A stretch of 9,111 nucleotides of DNA from Deltaproteobacteria bacterium (GTDB taxonomy: Bacteria > Myxococcota_A > UBA796 > UBA2385): NCBI GenBank assembly GCA_947462115.1, contig CANHON010000176.1:1-9111 (forward strand). The letters run 5' to 3'. Made by a program: the position numbers and the translations under genes. Position 1 is the stretch's first letter; the number at the start of each line of letters is the position of its first letter. The notes under the pieces were generated by a model. It was not told where the DNA came from. It saw only the letters and a program-made list of their open reading frames with translations, and made no database searches. Below are positions 1 through 7,022 of the stretch, piece by piece.

Positions 1-15
1 CCCCAAACCCGCCCC

Positions 16-900
16 TCACCCAAGCTTCAGCGCTCCCCAAACAGGGGCTTCCCCCGCCAAAATCTGCTTAAACGCCCCGCGCCCCACCGCCGCCTCGCCG
101 GCGTCCACGCACCGCTCATAGGCCCGCGCCTCCAGCTCCTCCCGCGCCAAGCCGCTGGCCCCGACCGCGTCGAGCACCCCGCGCTTGAACGCCGCCACCG
201 CCGTCGGGCTGCGCCGCGCCACCTTGGCGCACAGCCCCCGGGCCCGCCCGAGCCCGGCCTCGACATCGGCCACCTGCTCCTGCACGAGCCCGATCCGCAC
301 GGCCTCCTCGGCCCCGAGCTCCTCGCCGGTCATCCCGAGCCGCAGCGCCTGCGACACCCCGATCAGCGACCAGAGCTCGGCCGTGCCGCCAGCCCCCGGC
401 AAGATCCCGAGCCCGGTCTCCGGCAGCGCAAAACGCGCCTCACTGGTGGCGATCCGGTAGTCCGCCGTGATCAAAAACTCGGTGCCCCAGCCGAAGGCCA
501 CGCCGTTGACCACGGCCACATGAAAGACCGGCGCCCGCCGCAGCCGCGCGAGCACCGCCCGCTGGCGCCGCACATGGGCCTTGACCTGGGCCTCGGACCA
601 GCCGGCCCGCTCGGTGACGTCCGCCCCGCTGATGAAGATGGCCGCGCCCTTGCCGCTGCGCCGCCGCGAGAAGCTGAGCAAGGCCGAGGCGTGGCCGAGC
701 TCCAGCCAGTCGCTGATGGCCGACCACTCGTCCAGCAGGGCGCTGCCCATCTCATTGGCGCGGCCGTGGTCAATCTCGACGATGAGCACCCGGTCTTCCA
801 AGGAGAGCCGCAGGTGGGCGGTGGCAGGAAGAGCGGCGGGCAGCGCGGCGGACAGCGGGGCGGACAACGGGGCGGACAACGGGGCGGGATCGGCGTTCAC
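16..900 (-). CDS. Enoyl-CoA hydratase/isomerase (crotonase) family protein
   Basis: A 294-residue crotonase-fold protein, probably acting on an acyl-CoA thioester in the cytoplasm; the substrate cannot be told from sequence. Seen: the first oxyanion-hole segment ISGADV (residues 90-95), VNGVAFGWGTEF (131-142), and LPETGLGILPGAGGTAEL (159-176). The two acidic residues used by enoyl-CoA hydratases (rat Glu144/Glu164) match Glu141 and Glu161 with the same 20-residue spacing, so hydratase chemistry is plausible. Odd point: the usual GGG before the first catalytic Glu reads G-W-G, placing Trp138 at the oxyanion-turn position. The C-terminal helical part (about 215-290) is normal for the family. 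The GTG start is chosen because GAGGAG lies 6 nt upstream and no better start lies between it and the fold. Residues 7-26 are a Pro/Leu/Ser/Ala repeat outside the fold. It is divergent from the next gene. Family certain, exact reaction unknown. Confidence 0.9.
   Translation of the reverse strand: MNADPAPLSAPLSAPLSAALPAALPATAHLRLSLEDRVLIVEIDHGRANEMGSALLDEWSAISDWLELGHASALLSFSRRRSGKGAAIFISGADVTERAGWSEAQVKAHVRRQRAVLARLRRAPVFHVAVVNGVAFGWGTEFLITADYRIATSEARFALPETGLGILPGAGGTAELWSLIGVSQALRLGMTGEELGAEEAVRIGLVQEQVADVEAGLGRARGLCAKVARRSPTAVAAFKRGVLDAVGASGLAREELEARAYERCVDAGEAAVGRGAFKQILAGEAPVWGALKLG
836..883. repeat. 12-bp tandem repeat in the hydratase N-terminus
   Basis: Four head-to-tail 12-base units: 836-847 (degenerate), 848-859, 860-871 and 872-883; the last two are identical (GCGGACAACGGG). 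On the minus strand, units of 12 keep frame and encode repeated Pro-Leu-Ser-Ala, fading to Ala-Leu-Pro-Ala. The repeat lies before the crotonase fold, so copy number could vary without damaging the enzyme. Confidence 0.85.
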
Positions 901-906
901 AGGGGG

Positions 907-912
907 CTCCTC
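907..912 (-). promoter_or_regulatory. Ribosome binding site deciding the hydratase GTG start
   Basis: On the minus strand this reads GAGGAG, 6 nt before the GTG at 900-898. It supports inclusion of the repetitive N-terminal extension, since no internal in-frame start has a comparable site. Confidence 0.7.
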
Positions 913-926
913 GGGGCCCGCGTCGG

Positions 927-958
927 CGCGCCCCAGGCTCGGGGCCCCGCGGGGCGCG
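927..958. repeat. Inverted repeat in the divergent intergenic region
   Basis: CGCGCCCC (927-934) and its exact reverse complement GGGGCGCG (951-958) are separated by 16 nt. A second perfect palindrome, GCCCCGCGGGGC, spans 944-955. They sit in the 106-nt gap (901-1006) between the divergent hydratase and lipoprotein genes, where an operator could lie. In DNA this GC-rich such palindromes also arise by chance. I see no convincing -35/-10 pair in the gap; TATGCT at 974-979 is the nearest thing to a -10 for the plus-strand gene. Confidence 0.3.
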
Positions 959-1006
959 GCGCTCAGCCTACGCTATGCTGGCGCCCGCACCCCGGAGGCC
1001 CCCTCG

Positions 1007-1480
1007 ATGCACCGCCAAAAGACCCCGCCGTCCTCGACCCCGCGCGCCGGAGCGCGCCTCGCCCCCCTGGCCCTGCTGGGGCTCGCCGGCCTCGGCGCCT
1101 GCGGCGGCAAAGCGGCCCCGACGATGGCCGGGGACTGGAGCGGCGCCGCCGACTGCGGGGAGGGCTCCGTCTCGGTGTCGATGACCCTGACCGAGGCCAA
1201 CCCCCAGTCTTACCTCGGCACCGGCGAGGTCTTGGGCCTGCAGTACGGCGGCCTGACCGCGACGGTGGACATGGAGCTGGTGGTCGAGCAGCCCGAGCCC
1301 GAGGGCGCCCAGACCGTGAGCGTGGCCGCCGACTGCTTGATCGTGAGCGAGTCTGGCTCCGAGGCGGTGGACTGCAGCGGCCTGTCGGAGCTCGGCTGGG
1401 ACGGGGCCGATACGCTCGGCGCCGAGGTCAACGACTTCATGAGCTCGGGCCTCGACTGCACCCTGGAGCTGCGGCGCTGA
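1007..1480 (+). CDS. Small predicted lipoprotein of unknown function
   Basis: 157 residues, not recognised as any named family. The ATG at 1007 is preceded by GGAGG (994-998) with an 8-nt spacer. A basic N-terminus with arginines and lysine, then a hydrophobic stretch (about 18-31), ends in a lipobox L-G-A-C with Cys32 as the predicted lipidated residue, followed by Gly-Gly-Lys. The mature part opens with MAGDWSGAADC, a W-x-G start seen in many small beta-barrel or beta-sandwich lipoproteins, and alternates polar and hydrophobic residues as beta strands would. Besides Cys32 there are four cysteines (in AADCGEG, AADCLIV, AVDCSGL and LDCTLEL), suggesting two disulfides in the periplasm. The mature domain is acidic. 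It stands alone, divergent from the hydratase and 108 nt before glpD. Lipoprotein assignment is strong; function unknown. Confidence 0.82.
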   Translation: MHRQKTPPSSTPRAGARLAPLALLGLAGLGACGGKAAPTMAGDWSGAADCGEGSVSVSMTLTEANPQSYLGTGEVLGLQYGGLTATVDMELVVEQPEPEGAQTVSVAADCLIVSESGSEAVDCSGLSELGWDGADTLGAEVNDFMSSGLDCTLELRR

Positions 1481-1481
1481 A

Positions 1482-1507
1482 GCCGGCCCCGCGGGTACGG
1501 CCGGGGC
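1482..1507 (+). terminator. Possible GC hairpin after the lipoprotein gene
   Basis: Directly after the TGA, GCCCCG (1486-1491) can pair with CGGGGC (1502-1507); alternatively CCGGCC (1483-1488) pairs with GGCCGG (1499-1504). No T-run follows, so it is not a textbook intrinsic terminator. It could still slow or end transcription before glpD. Confidence 0.3.
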
Positions 1508-1520
1508 GCCGGGTGGGATA

Positions 1521-1550
1521 GGCGGCCGCCGCTGACCGGTCGAGGCCGCC
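1521..1550. promoter_or_regulatory. Palindromic element upstream of glpD (possible operator)
   Basis: GGCGGCC (1521-1527) and its reverse complement GGCCGCC (1544-1550) flank a perfect 8-bp palindrome GACCGGTC (1534-1541), ending 38 nt before the glpD ATG. The arms are not placed symmetrically about the core. The location suits a regulator site for a glycerol-phosphate gene, but no regulator is encoded nearby and no known operator sequence is recognised. Inference only. Confidence 0.25.
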
Positions 1551-1588
1551 ACCCCGCGCGCCAGCCTGGTCGTCCCGCAGGAGGCCCC

Positions 1589-3274
1589 ATGCCCAGCTCG
1601 ACCGAGATGCGCGCCCGCGCCGACGGGCCCTTCGACCTCATCATCATCGGCGGCGGCATCACCGGCGCCGGCGCCCTGCGGGACGCCGCCCGGCGCGGCC
1701 TCAAGGTGTGCTTGGTCGAGCAAGAGGACCTCGCGAGCGGCACCAGCAGCCGCAGCAGCAAGCTCGTGCACGGCGGCCTGCGGTACCTGGAGAACCTGGA
1801 GTTCTCCTTGGTTTTTGAGGCGGTGAGCGAGCGGCGGGTGCTCACGGAGATCGCCCCGCACCTCGTGAGCCCGATGGGCTTCTTGTTCCCGGTCTACAAG
1901 CGCAGCCGCCGCAGCGTGTTCACCGTGAACTTGGGCATGTGGGTCTACGACGGGCTGTCGCTGTTCCGCTCGCCGCGCATCCACAAGAACCTCAACGCCA
2001 AGGCCGTGGCCGAGGTCGAGCCGATGCTCGGCCAAGAGGGCCTCAAGGGCGCGCCCCTGTACTGGGACTGCGCCACCGACGACGCCCGGCTGACGCTGGA
2101 GACAGCGCTGGACGGCGCGGCCCAGGGCGCGGCGGTGCTCACCTGGACCAAGGTGGTGGGCCTGCTGCGCGGCGACGACGGCCGGGTCTGCGGCGTGCGG
2201 GTGCGCGACCAGCTCAGCGGCGAGGAGCGGGAGATCGCCGGCAACGCCGTGATCAACGCCACCGGGCCCTGGTCGGACCGCACCCGGCAAGTGGGCGATC
2301 CCAAGGTGCGCGACCGCCTGCGCCCCACCAAGGGCGTGCACATCGTGGTCAACGCCGAGCGCCTGCGGGTGAACCACGCGGTGGTCTGCTTTCACCCCAC
2401 CGATGGGCGGGTGCTGTTCGCCATCCCCTGGGGCGAGCAGACCTACATCGGCACCACCGACACCGACTTCTCCGGCGACCCCGCCGAGGTGGCCGCCGAT
2501 CTCAGCGACGTGCGCTACCTGCTCGCCGCCTCGAACTTCTACTTCCCGGCCGCCGCCCTCGAGGAGCGCGACGTCATCGCCACCTGGGCCGGCGTGCGCC
2601 CGCTCATCGGGGCCGAGCCCGCCGCCAACGAGTCCAAGGTCAGCCGCGAGCACGAGATCACCGTCGATCCCGACATGCTCATCACCATCGCCGGCGGCAA
2701 GCTCACCACCTACAGGCGCATGGCCGCCGAGGTCGTCGATCAGGCCGTGAGCTTGCTGATGCTCACCGGCAAGCTGCCCGCCGAGCTGCGGCCCGCCCGC
2801 ACCGACCGCGAGCCCCTGGCCGGCGCCGTGGGCTGGCCGGAGTCCGACGACGTCGGATCCATCGTCCAGCAGACCCTGATGGCCAGCAAGGGCACGCTCG
2901 ACGCCGCGGTGGCCAAGGCCCTGGTGCAGACCTACGGCACCCGGGCCGTGGACGTGGCCGCCCGGGCCGCCGGCGATCAGCGCTTGGCCGGGCGGCTGAG
3001 CGCCGGCCGCGACGAGATCGTGGCCCAGGTCGATCATGCCGTCGAGGTGGAGCTGGCGAGCACCCTGCGGGACGTGCTCATCCGCCGCACCCAGGTCTTC
3101 TTCCGGGCCAACGACCAGGGCCTCGCCGCCGCGCCGGTGGTCGTCGCCCGCATGGCCGAGCTGCTCGGCTGGTCCGAGGCCCGCGCCGCCGCCGAGCTCG
3201 CCGCCTACGCGGCCGAGGTCGCCCTGTCCCGGCGCTGGCGGGACGAGGTCCCCACCGCCGCGGCCGCCGGGTGA
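1589..3274 (+). CDS. glpD: FAD-dependent glycerol-3-phosphate dehydrogenase (aerobic, GlpD type)
   Basis: 561 residues. Oxidises sn-glycerol 3-phosphate to dihydroxyacetone phosphate and passes electrons through FAD to quinone at the inner membrane face. Seen: the dinucleotide-binding motif GGGITG (21-26) after an Ile/Leu-rich strand, acidic Glu44 at the end of strand 2, the family signature SRSSKLVHGGLRYLE (54-68), INATGPWSD (222-230), RPTKGVH (245-251), IPWGEQTYIGTTDTD (279-293), GVRPLIG (335-341) and AGGKLTTYRRMA (368-379). A C-terminal alpha-helical domain covers about 400-545. Length is close to the roughly 500-560 typical of bacterial GlpD. The ATG has AGGAGG (1579-1584) 4 nt upstream. 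No glpK or glpF is present here. The stop overlaps the start of the next gene, so the two are almost certainly co-transcribed and translationally coupled. Family certain. Confidence 0.97.
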   Translation: MPSSTEMRARADGPFDLIIIGGGITGAGALRDAARRGLKVCLVEQEDLASGTSSRSSKLVHGGLRYLENLEFSLVFEAVSERRVLTEIAPHLVSPMGFLFPVYKRSRRSVFTVNLGMWVYDGLSLFRSPRIHKNLNAKAVAEVEPMLGQEGLKGAPLYWDCATDDARLTLETALDGAAQGAAVLTWTKVVGLLRGDDGRVCGVRVRDQLSGEEREIAGNAVINATGPWSDRTRQVGDPKVRDRLRPTKGVHIVVNAERLRVNHAVVCFHPTDGRVLFAIPWGEQTYIGTTDTDFSGDPAEVAADLSDVRYLLAASNFYFPAAALEERDVIATWAGVRPLIGAEPAANESKVSREHEITVDPDMLITIAGGKLTTYRRMAAEVVDQAVSLLMLTGKLPAELRPARTDREPLAGAVGWPESDDVGSIVQQTLMASKGTLDAAVAKALVQTYGTRAVDVAARAAGDQRLAGRLSAGRDEIVAQVDHAVEVELASTLRDVLIRRTQVFFRANDQGLAAAPVVVARMAELLGWSEARAAAELAAYAAEVALSRRWRDEVPTAAAAG

Positions 3275-5337
3275 GGGGCTCGCTGCGGCGCATCGCCCGC
3301 GCCTTTAGCGGCCTGCACGTCGAGGACGCCGCCGCCTGCGCCCGCGCGCTCAGCGCCATGCTGGGCCGGGTGCCGGCCGCCGAGCTGCTGCCGGGCCGGC
3401 CCGCCGAGGCCACCCGGGCCATGCTCACCGCCCGCCTGCTCAGCGCCACCGAGCCCGTGCCCTGGCCCAACGCGGTGCGGCGGCAGCTCGACCCCGAAGA
3501 TCCGGCCTACTTGCCGGGCCTCGGCCTGCACCCGGTGCTCGCCGCCCGCGACCAGACCCTGCTGGGCCTGCCCGACCAAGATCGCGTCGCGTGGGTCGAT
3601 CCCAGCGGCTGGGTGGGCGTGGCCGAGGGCCCGAGCCTCAGCTGCTGGTTCGGCGAGGCCGGCGATCTCGGCCCGCTGCGGCCCGGCCCCGACGAGCGCG
3701 CGCGGGCCGCCGACGCCACCGAGCTGAGCCAGGGGCGCTCCGACAGCGGCGTGGGGGTGCGCACCGTGGGCCGCCGCGGCCGGGTGCAGCTGGTGCAGGT
3801 GGCTTGGCCCATCCTGCTGGAGGGGCGCATCGCCTTCGCCGTGCACCTGCGGATGGAGCTGCTCAGCGGGCCGCCCACCAGCGCCGCCTTGGGCTTCGCG
3901 CTGCGGCCCCAGGGTTTTGAGGGCGCGGCCCCGATCTTCCGCCTCGACCGCGATCTGGACGGGGTGTGGACGGCCGACGGCGCGCCCCTGCTCGCCCTGG
4001 CCCAGGTCGGCGATGAAGTGGTGCACGGTGTTTTCGGGGGGACCGACCCCTACCTCGCGCTGCGGCGCGGCGAGGGCGGCGGAAGGCCCGGCCGCCTCAG
4101 CCTGCGCTGCCCGGTGGGCCAGGCCAGCGCCGCCGAGCTGTGGCGGGTGCGCCTGACCGTCGGCGAGTCCGTCACCCGCTTGGCCGTGCTGAGCCCGCCG
4201 CGCGGGGCCCCGGCCGCCCTGGTCCGCACCAGCGGCCCGAGCCTGTGGAGCGCCGCCAACGCCGACCGGCGCGGCCTGCTCGCCAGCGCCTGCCCCTTTG
4301 AGCTCACCGAGCACCAGCCGCTGTTCGAGGCCAGCCGGGTGCGCCTGCTGATGGGCGATCGCGACGAGCGGGTCAGCCTGTCGGGCGCGCTCGGGGCGCT
4401 GTGCTTGGCCCGCATGGGCTTCTTCCGGCGGGCCGCCGACCGGCTCGGCCGCTGGCTGTCCCAGGTGGACCGCAGCGGCGACAGCCCCGGCGACGAGGCC
4501 GAGGACGGCGCCCTGCTGGCCTGGACCGTCGCCGAGGTGGTGAGCTGGACCGGCGACCAGCTGTGGCTGGAGGAGCACCGGGTGGGCTTTGGCCGCCTGC
4601 TCGACCGCTTGGTGACCGACAGCCCCGGCCCCGGCGGCAAGAGCTTCTTCGGCACCGAGGGGAGCGCGCGCTGGTCGGCGATCTGGCGCATCGCCGCCCT
4701 GCTGCGGGCGGCCTCGGTCTGCCGCGAGGCCCCGGGCCGCGACCGCTGGGCCCTGGCGGGCGGGGCGGGCCGGGAGAGCCTGCTGTCGGCGCTCGGCCCA
4801 GCACCCTGGACGGCCACCCCCGAGCGGGCCACCGACGGGAGCGCCGCGGGCCTGCTGCTCGCGGTCTGGCTCGGCCTCGTGGCGCCGAGCGATCCGGCGG
4901 TGGGCCTGACGGTCGAGGCCCTGCGCGCCCAGTGGACCCACGGCGGCGGCGTGCTGCTGTTCGGCGGGGCCCACGTGGCGGCCACCGCCCTGCTGCTGTC
5001 GGCCGAGGCCCGGCGGGGCAGCGGCGTCGATCCGCTGCCGGCCATCGCCGCCCTGGCCAGCCCCACCGGCGCCTTGCCCTCGGCCCGCCACGCCGCCCGC
5101 GGGGCGATGGGCGAGGGTGACGATCCGCTCAGCGCCGCTGTCTTCACGCTGCTGGCCCTGGACCGCGTGCTGGTGGGCCGGGGCGAGCTCACGGTGCTGC
5201 CCGGCCTGCGCGCCGCCCGCGATCTGCCGACGCCCTTCGGCAAGATCGACGTGAGCACCGAGGCCGACGGCAGCCGCCGCGTGGTCGGCCGGTGGCGGGG
5301 CCCGGCGCCGACCGTGCGCCTGCTCGACAGCTTCTGA
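3271..5337 (+). CDS. Uncharacterised six-hairpin glycosidase-like protein coupled to glpD
   Basis: 688 residues with no signal peptide; probably cytosolic. The GTG at 3271 shares four bases with the glpD stop (GTGA); there is no strong separate binding site, so translation likely depends on glpD. Layout inferred from sequence: a helical N-terminus (1-60), a beta-rich region (about 85-310) and a helix-rich region (about 345-640), then a short C-terminal beta segment with DLPTPFGKIDVS (651-662). Segment FALRPQGFEGAAPIFRL (209-225) followed by W233-x-x-D236-G resembles the 'RPxNPEG' segment I recall from GH15-like hypothetical proteins. DGALLAWTVAEVVSWTGDQLWL (412-433) has the spacing of an alpha/alpha six-hairpin glycosidase helix pair (debranching enzyme and glucoamylase relatives). 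I cannot place catalytic acids; the helix around 465-482 (SARWSAIWRIAALLRAAS) has no acidic residue. A catalytically dead member is possible. Fold moderately likely, substrate unknown. Confidence 0.8.
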   Translation: MRGSLRRIARAFSGLHVEDAAACARALSAMLGRVPAAELLPGRPAEATRAMLTARLLSATEPVPWPNAVRRQLDPEDPAYLPGLGLHPVLAARDQTLLGLPDQDRVAWVDPSGWVGVAEGPSLSCWFGEAGDLGPLRPGPDERARAADATELSQGRSDSGVGVRTVGRRGRVQLVQVAWPILLEGRIAFAVHLRMELLSGPPTSAALGFALRPQGFEGAAPIFRLDRDLDGVWTADGAPLLALAQVGDEVVHGVFGGTDPYLALRRGEGGGRPGRLSLRCPVGQASAAELWRVRLTVGESVTRLAVLSPPRGAPAALVRTSGPSLWSAANADRRGLLASACPFELTEHQPLFEASRVRLLMGDRDERVSLSGALGALCLARMGFFRRAADRLGRWLSQVDRSGDSPGDEAEDGALLAWTVAEVVSWTGDQLWLEEHRVGFGRLLDRLVTDSPGPGGKSFFGTEGSARWSAIWRIAALLRAASVCREAPGRDRWALAGGAGRESLLSALGPAPWTATPERATDGSAAGLLLAVWLGLVAPSDPAVGLTVEALRAQWTHGGGVLLFGGAHVAATALLLSAEARRGSGVDPLPAIAALASPTGALPSARHAARGAMGEGDDPLSAAVFTLLALDRVLVGRGELTVLPGLRAARDLPTPFGKIDVSTEADGSRRVVGRWRGPAPTVRLLDSF

Positions 5338-5373
5338 GCGCGGTCGGCAGGCGACGGGGCGGCCCGGCGGCGC

Positions 5374-6990
5374 CTACATCTTGGCGTTGTTCTTGCCGAA
5401 CTTGTAGGTCACGCCGGCCGACAAGAAGGCGAGCTTGCTCGCGAAGCTGCCGTTGCCGACGGTCTGGCCCGGCACCAGGGCCACGCTGAGGCTCTCGGGG
5501 TTGGCGAGGGCCGAGGCGAAGTTGATCGGCACCTCTTGGCGCGCGACGAGGCTGTCGTCGATGTCGCGGGGGATGATCCAGGTGCGGGAGAAGCCGAGAT
5601 CGAGTGCCAGGCGGTTCTTCAGCTGCCAGCCGGCGCCGAGGCCCATGCCCACCTTGTTGCCATCGACCAGGGCCACCGACTGGGTGTTGGCGGGGATGGC
5701 GCTGGTCTCGTAGAAGGTGCCGCCGCGCAGGATCAGCTGGTGGTCGCCCTTGTCGATGGCGGCCACGTCGCCGCCGAGGCGGAAGGACCAGGCGTTGATG
5801 TAGTCGGCGGGCAGCACGATGTCGTCGGTGATCTCAAAGTCTTGCAGGCCGAGGTTCTTGAAGGTCTCGGTGACCGGCAGCTTGAGGTTGACGTCGCTGA
5901 CGCGGATCTCCTCGGTCATCGACCAGCGCTGCCAGACGGCGGCGGCCTCGACGTCCCAGCGCTCGCTGGGGTGGAAGGACAGGCCGCTGCGGATGATCCA
6001 CGGCATGGTCAGGGCGACGGTGACGTCGTTGTCTTTGGCGCCGGTCACGCCCACGATGCCGAGCTGCTGGGGGTTCCCGGCGACGGGATCGCCCTTTTCG
6101 GTCATCCAGTGGCCGGGGTCGAAGGTGGCCTCGATGCTGCCTTGGCCCCGCACCTTGAAGGGGGGCTGCACCGACAGGCCGAAGGTGAGCTCCTCGATGG
6201 GATCGACCATGATGCCGGCGTTCCAGGTGAGGCGCTTGGGGTCCTTCATCTGCAGGTCGATGGACAGATCGTTGACCGGATAAGTTGGGTTGGAGCAGTC
6301 GGTGGCCGCCGCGTCGCGGGTGGCGCAGATGCTGATGTCCAGCCCCTGGGTGGCGGAGAGGTAGGTCCAGTAGACGCCGCCGCCGATGGTGACCTTGCCG
6401 TCGAGGAAGCGGTGCGCCACGGTGGGCCCGACGTAGAACTGGATGACCAGGCTCTCCTTGAGCGAGTAGCGCTGGGCCCCGTCCTGGGGGTACTCCATGC
6501 GCGGCGCGAAGGGCGGGAACAAGCCAAAGGCGAACATGGTGTTCTTGAGCCCAAAGTTATGCGACACGGCGAAGGCCGGGATGTGCATCGCCGGGCTGGT
6601 GTTGTTGACCGTGTCGTAGGTCGTGGGCGTGAGCTGGGTGGTGGCCGCGTAGTCGCCGTCCGGCTTGCGATCAAAGACGTACTGCTCGTCGGCGGCGCGG
6701 GTGAAGTCCACGCTCTGCCAGACCATGCTGTGGTTGACGTAGGCCTGGGGGCGGCCGAGGCGCACGAGGCCGGCGGGGTTGTAGTACTGCGCGCTGAGAT
6801 CATCGACCCCGGCGATGTTGGCGCCGCCGCGGGCCATGCCGCGGGTGCCCACGTCGGTGAAGTAGTAGCCGCTGGCCTGGGCGGCGCCGCTCGACAGGGC
6901 GAGCCCCAGCGAGGCGAGCGCCAGGGCGGCGCGGCGGACCGACGGGGGGCAGACGGGGGAGCGGCGGGCGGGCGGGCGGGCGTGGTCCAA
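5374..6990 (-). CDS. FadL/OMPP1/TodX-family outer-membrane transport protein
   Basis: 538 residues; an outer-membrane beta-barrel channel for hydrophobic compounds (long-chain fatty acids in E. coli FadL, aromatics in TodX). A long basic N-terminus, a hydrophobic core (about 21-33) and A-Q-A before Ser40 form a signal peptide; the mature chain starts SGYYFTDVGTRGMARGG. The hatch-type motif with D-D-L-S-A-Q-Y-Y-NPAGL (63-75) is the family hallmark. The rest alternates as beta strands, with typical late-barrel segments such as WSFRLGGDV (401-409), LRGGTFYETSAIP (421-433) and LALDLGFSRTW (461-471). It is longer than FadL (about 420-450 mature), consistent with extended loops; Cys222 and Cys232 could form a loop disulfide. 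The barrel ends YKFGKNNAKM rather than on an aromatic residue. Start is TTG, supported by a strong AGGAGG. It converges on the glycosidase-like gene with a 36-nt gap holding no clear terminator. Substrate not determinable. Confidence 0.93.
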   Translation of the reverse strand: MDHARPPARRSPVCPPSVRRAALALASLGLALSSGAAQASGYYFTDVGTRGMARGGANIAGVDDLSAQYYNPAGLVRLGRPQAYVNHSMVWQSVDFTRAADEQYVFDRKPDGDYAATTQLTPTTYDTVNNTSPAMHIPAFAVSHNFGLKNTMFAFGLFPPFAPRMEYPQDGAQRYSLKESLVIQFYVGPTVAHRFLDGKVTIGGGVYWTYLSATQGLDISICATRDAAATDCSNPTYPVNDLSIDLQMKDPKRLTWNAGIMVDPIEELTFGLSVQPPFKVRGQGSIEATFDPGHWMTEKGDPVAGNPQQLGIVGVTGAKDNDVTVALTMPWIIRSGLSFHPSERWDVEAAAVWQRWSMTEEIRVSDVNLKLPVTETFKNLGLQDFEITDDIVLPADYINAWSFRLGGDVAAIDKGDHQLILRGGTFYETSAIPANTQSVALVDGNKVGMGLGAGWQLKNRLALDLGFSRTWIIPRDIDDSLVARQEVPINFASALANPESLSVALVPGQTVGNGSFASKLAFLSAGVTYKFGKNNAKM

Positions 6991-6994
6991 GGGG

Positions 6995-7000
6995 CCTCCT
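6995..7000 (-). promoter_or_regulatory. Ribosome binding site deciding the TTG start of the FadL-like gene
   Basis: The minus strand reads AGGAGG, then four C, then TTG (6990-6988). The glpD start has the same layout (AGGAGG, four C, ATG), which argues strongly for this rare start codon and for the full signal peptide. Confidence 0.8.
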
Positions 7001-7016
7001 CTCTGGCGTTGGCCCG

Positions 7017-7022
7017 TTTATA
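7017..7022 (-). promoter_or_regulatory. Possible -10 box for the FadL-like gene
   Basis: TATAAA on the minus strand, 27-32 nt before the TTG start, stands out in an otherwise GC-rich 87-nt divergent gap (6991-7077). TTGTTC (minus, 7039-7034) lies upstream but with only 11 nt spacing, too short for a standard sigma-70 promoter. The divergent binding-protein gene must also be driven from this gap. Confidence 0.3.

Noticed and set aside
968..3037. Very long open frame (689 codons) on the minus strand opposite the lipoprotein and glpD genes
   Set aside because: The translation is Gly/Ala/His/Val-rich low complexity with no recognisable domain, as expected antisense to a high-GC gene; glpD on the plus strand is unambiguous.
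1939..3270. Upstream extension of the glycosidase-like frame across glpD
   Set aside because: The extended part is Arg/Pro/Gly-rich nonsense in the +1/+2 frame of glpD; protein-like sequence begins at the GTG overlapping the glpD stop.
1589..3274. A defence, phage or mobile-element system in the window
   Set aside because: No integrase, transposase, nuclease, toxin-antitoxin or repeat-spacer pattern is visible; all genes fit metabolism or envelope roles with uniform composition.
3205..5091. 628-codon minus-strand open frame opposite the glycosidase-like gene
   Set aside because: Composition-driven shadow rich in Gly/Ala/His/Gln with no motifs; the plus-strand frame shows structured segments and coupling to glpD.
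5338..5373. Terminator between the convergent glycosidase-like and FadL-like genes
   Set aside because: Only a weak 5-bp stem (5349-5353 with 5371-5375) and no T-run; not enough to call.
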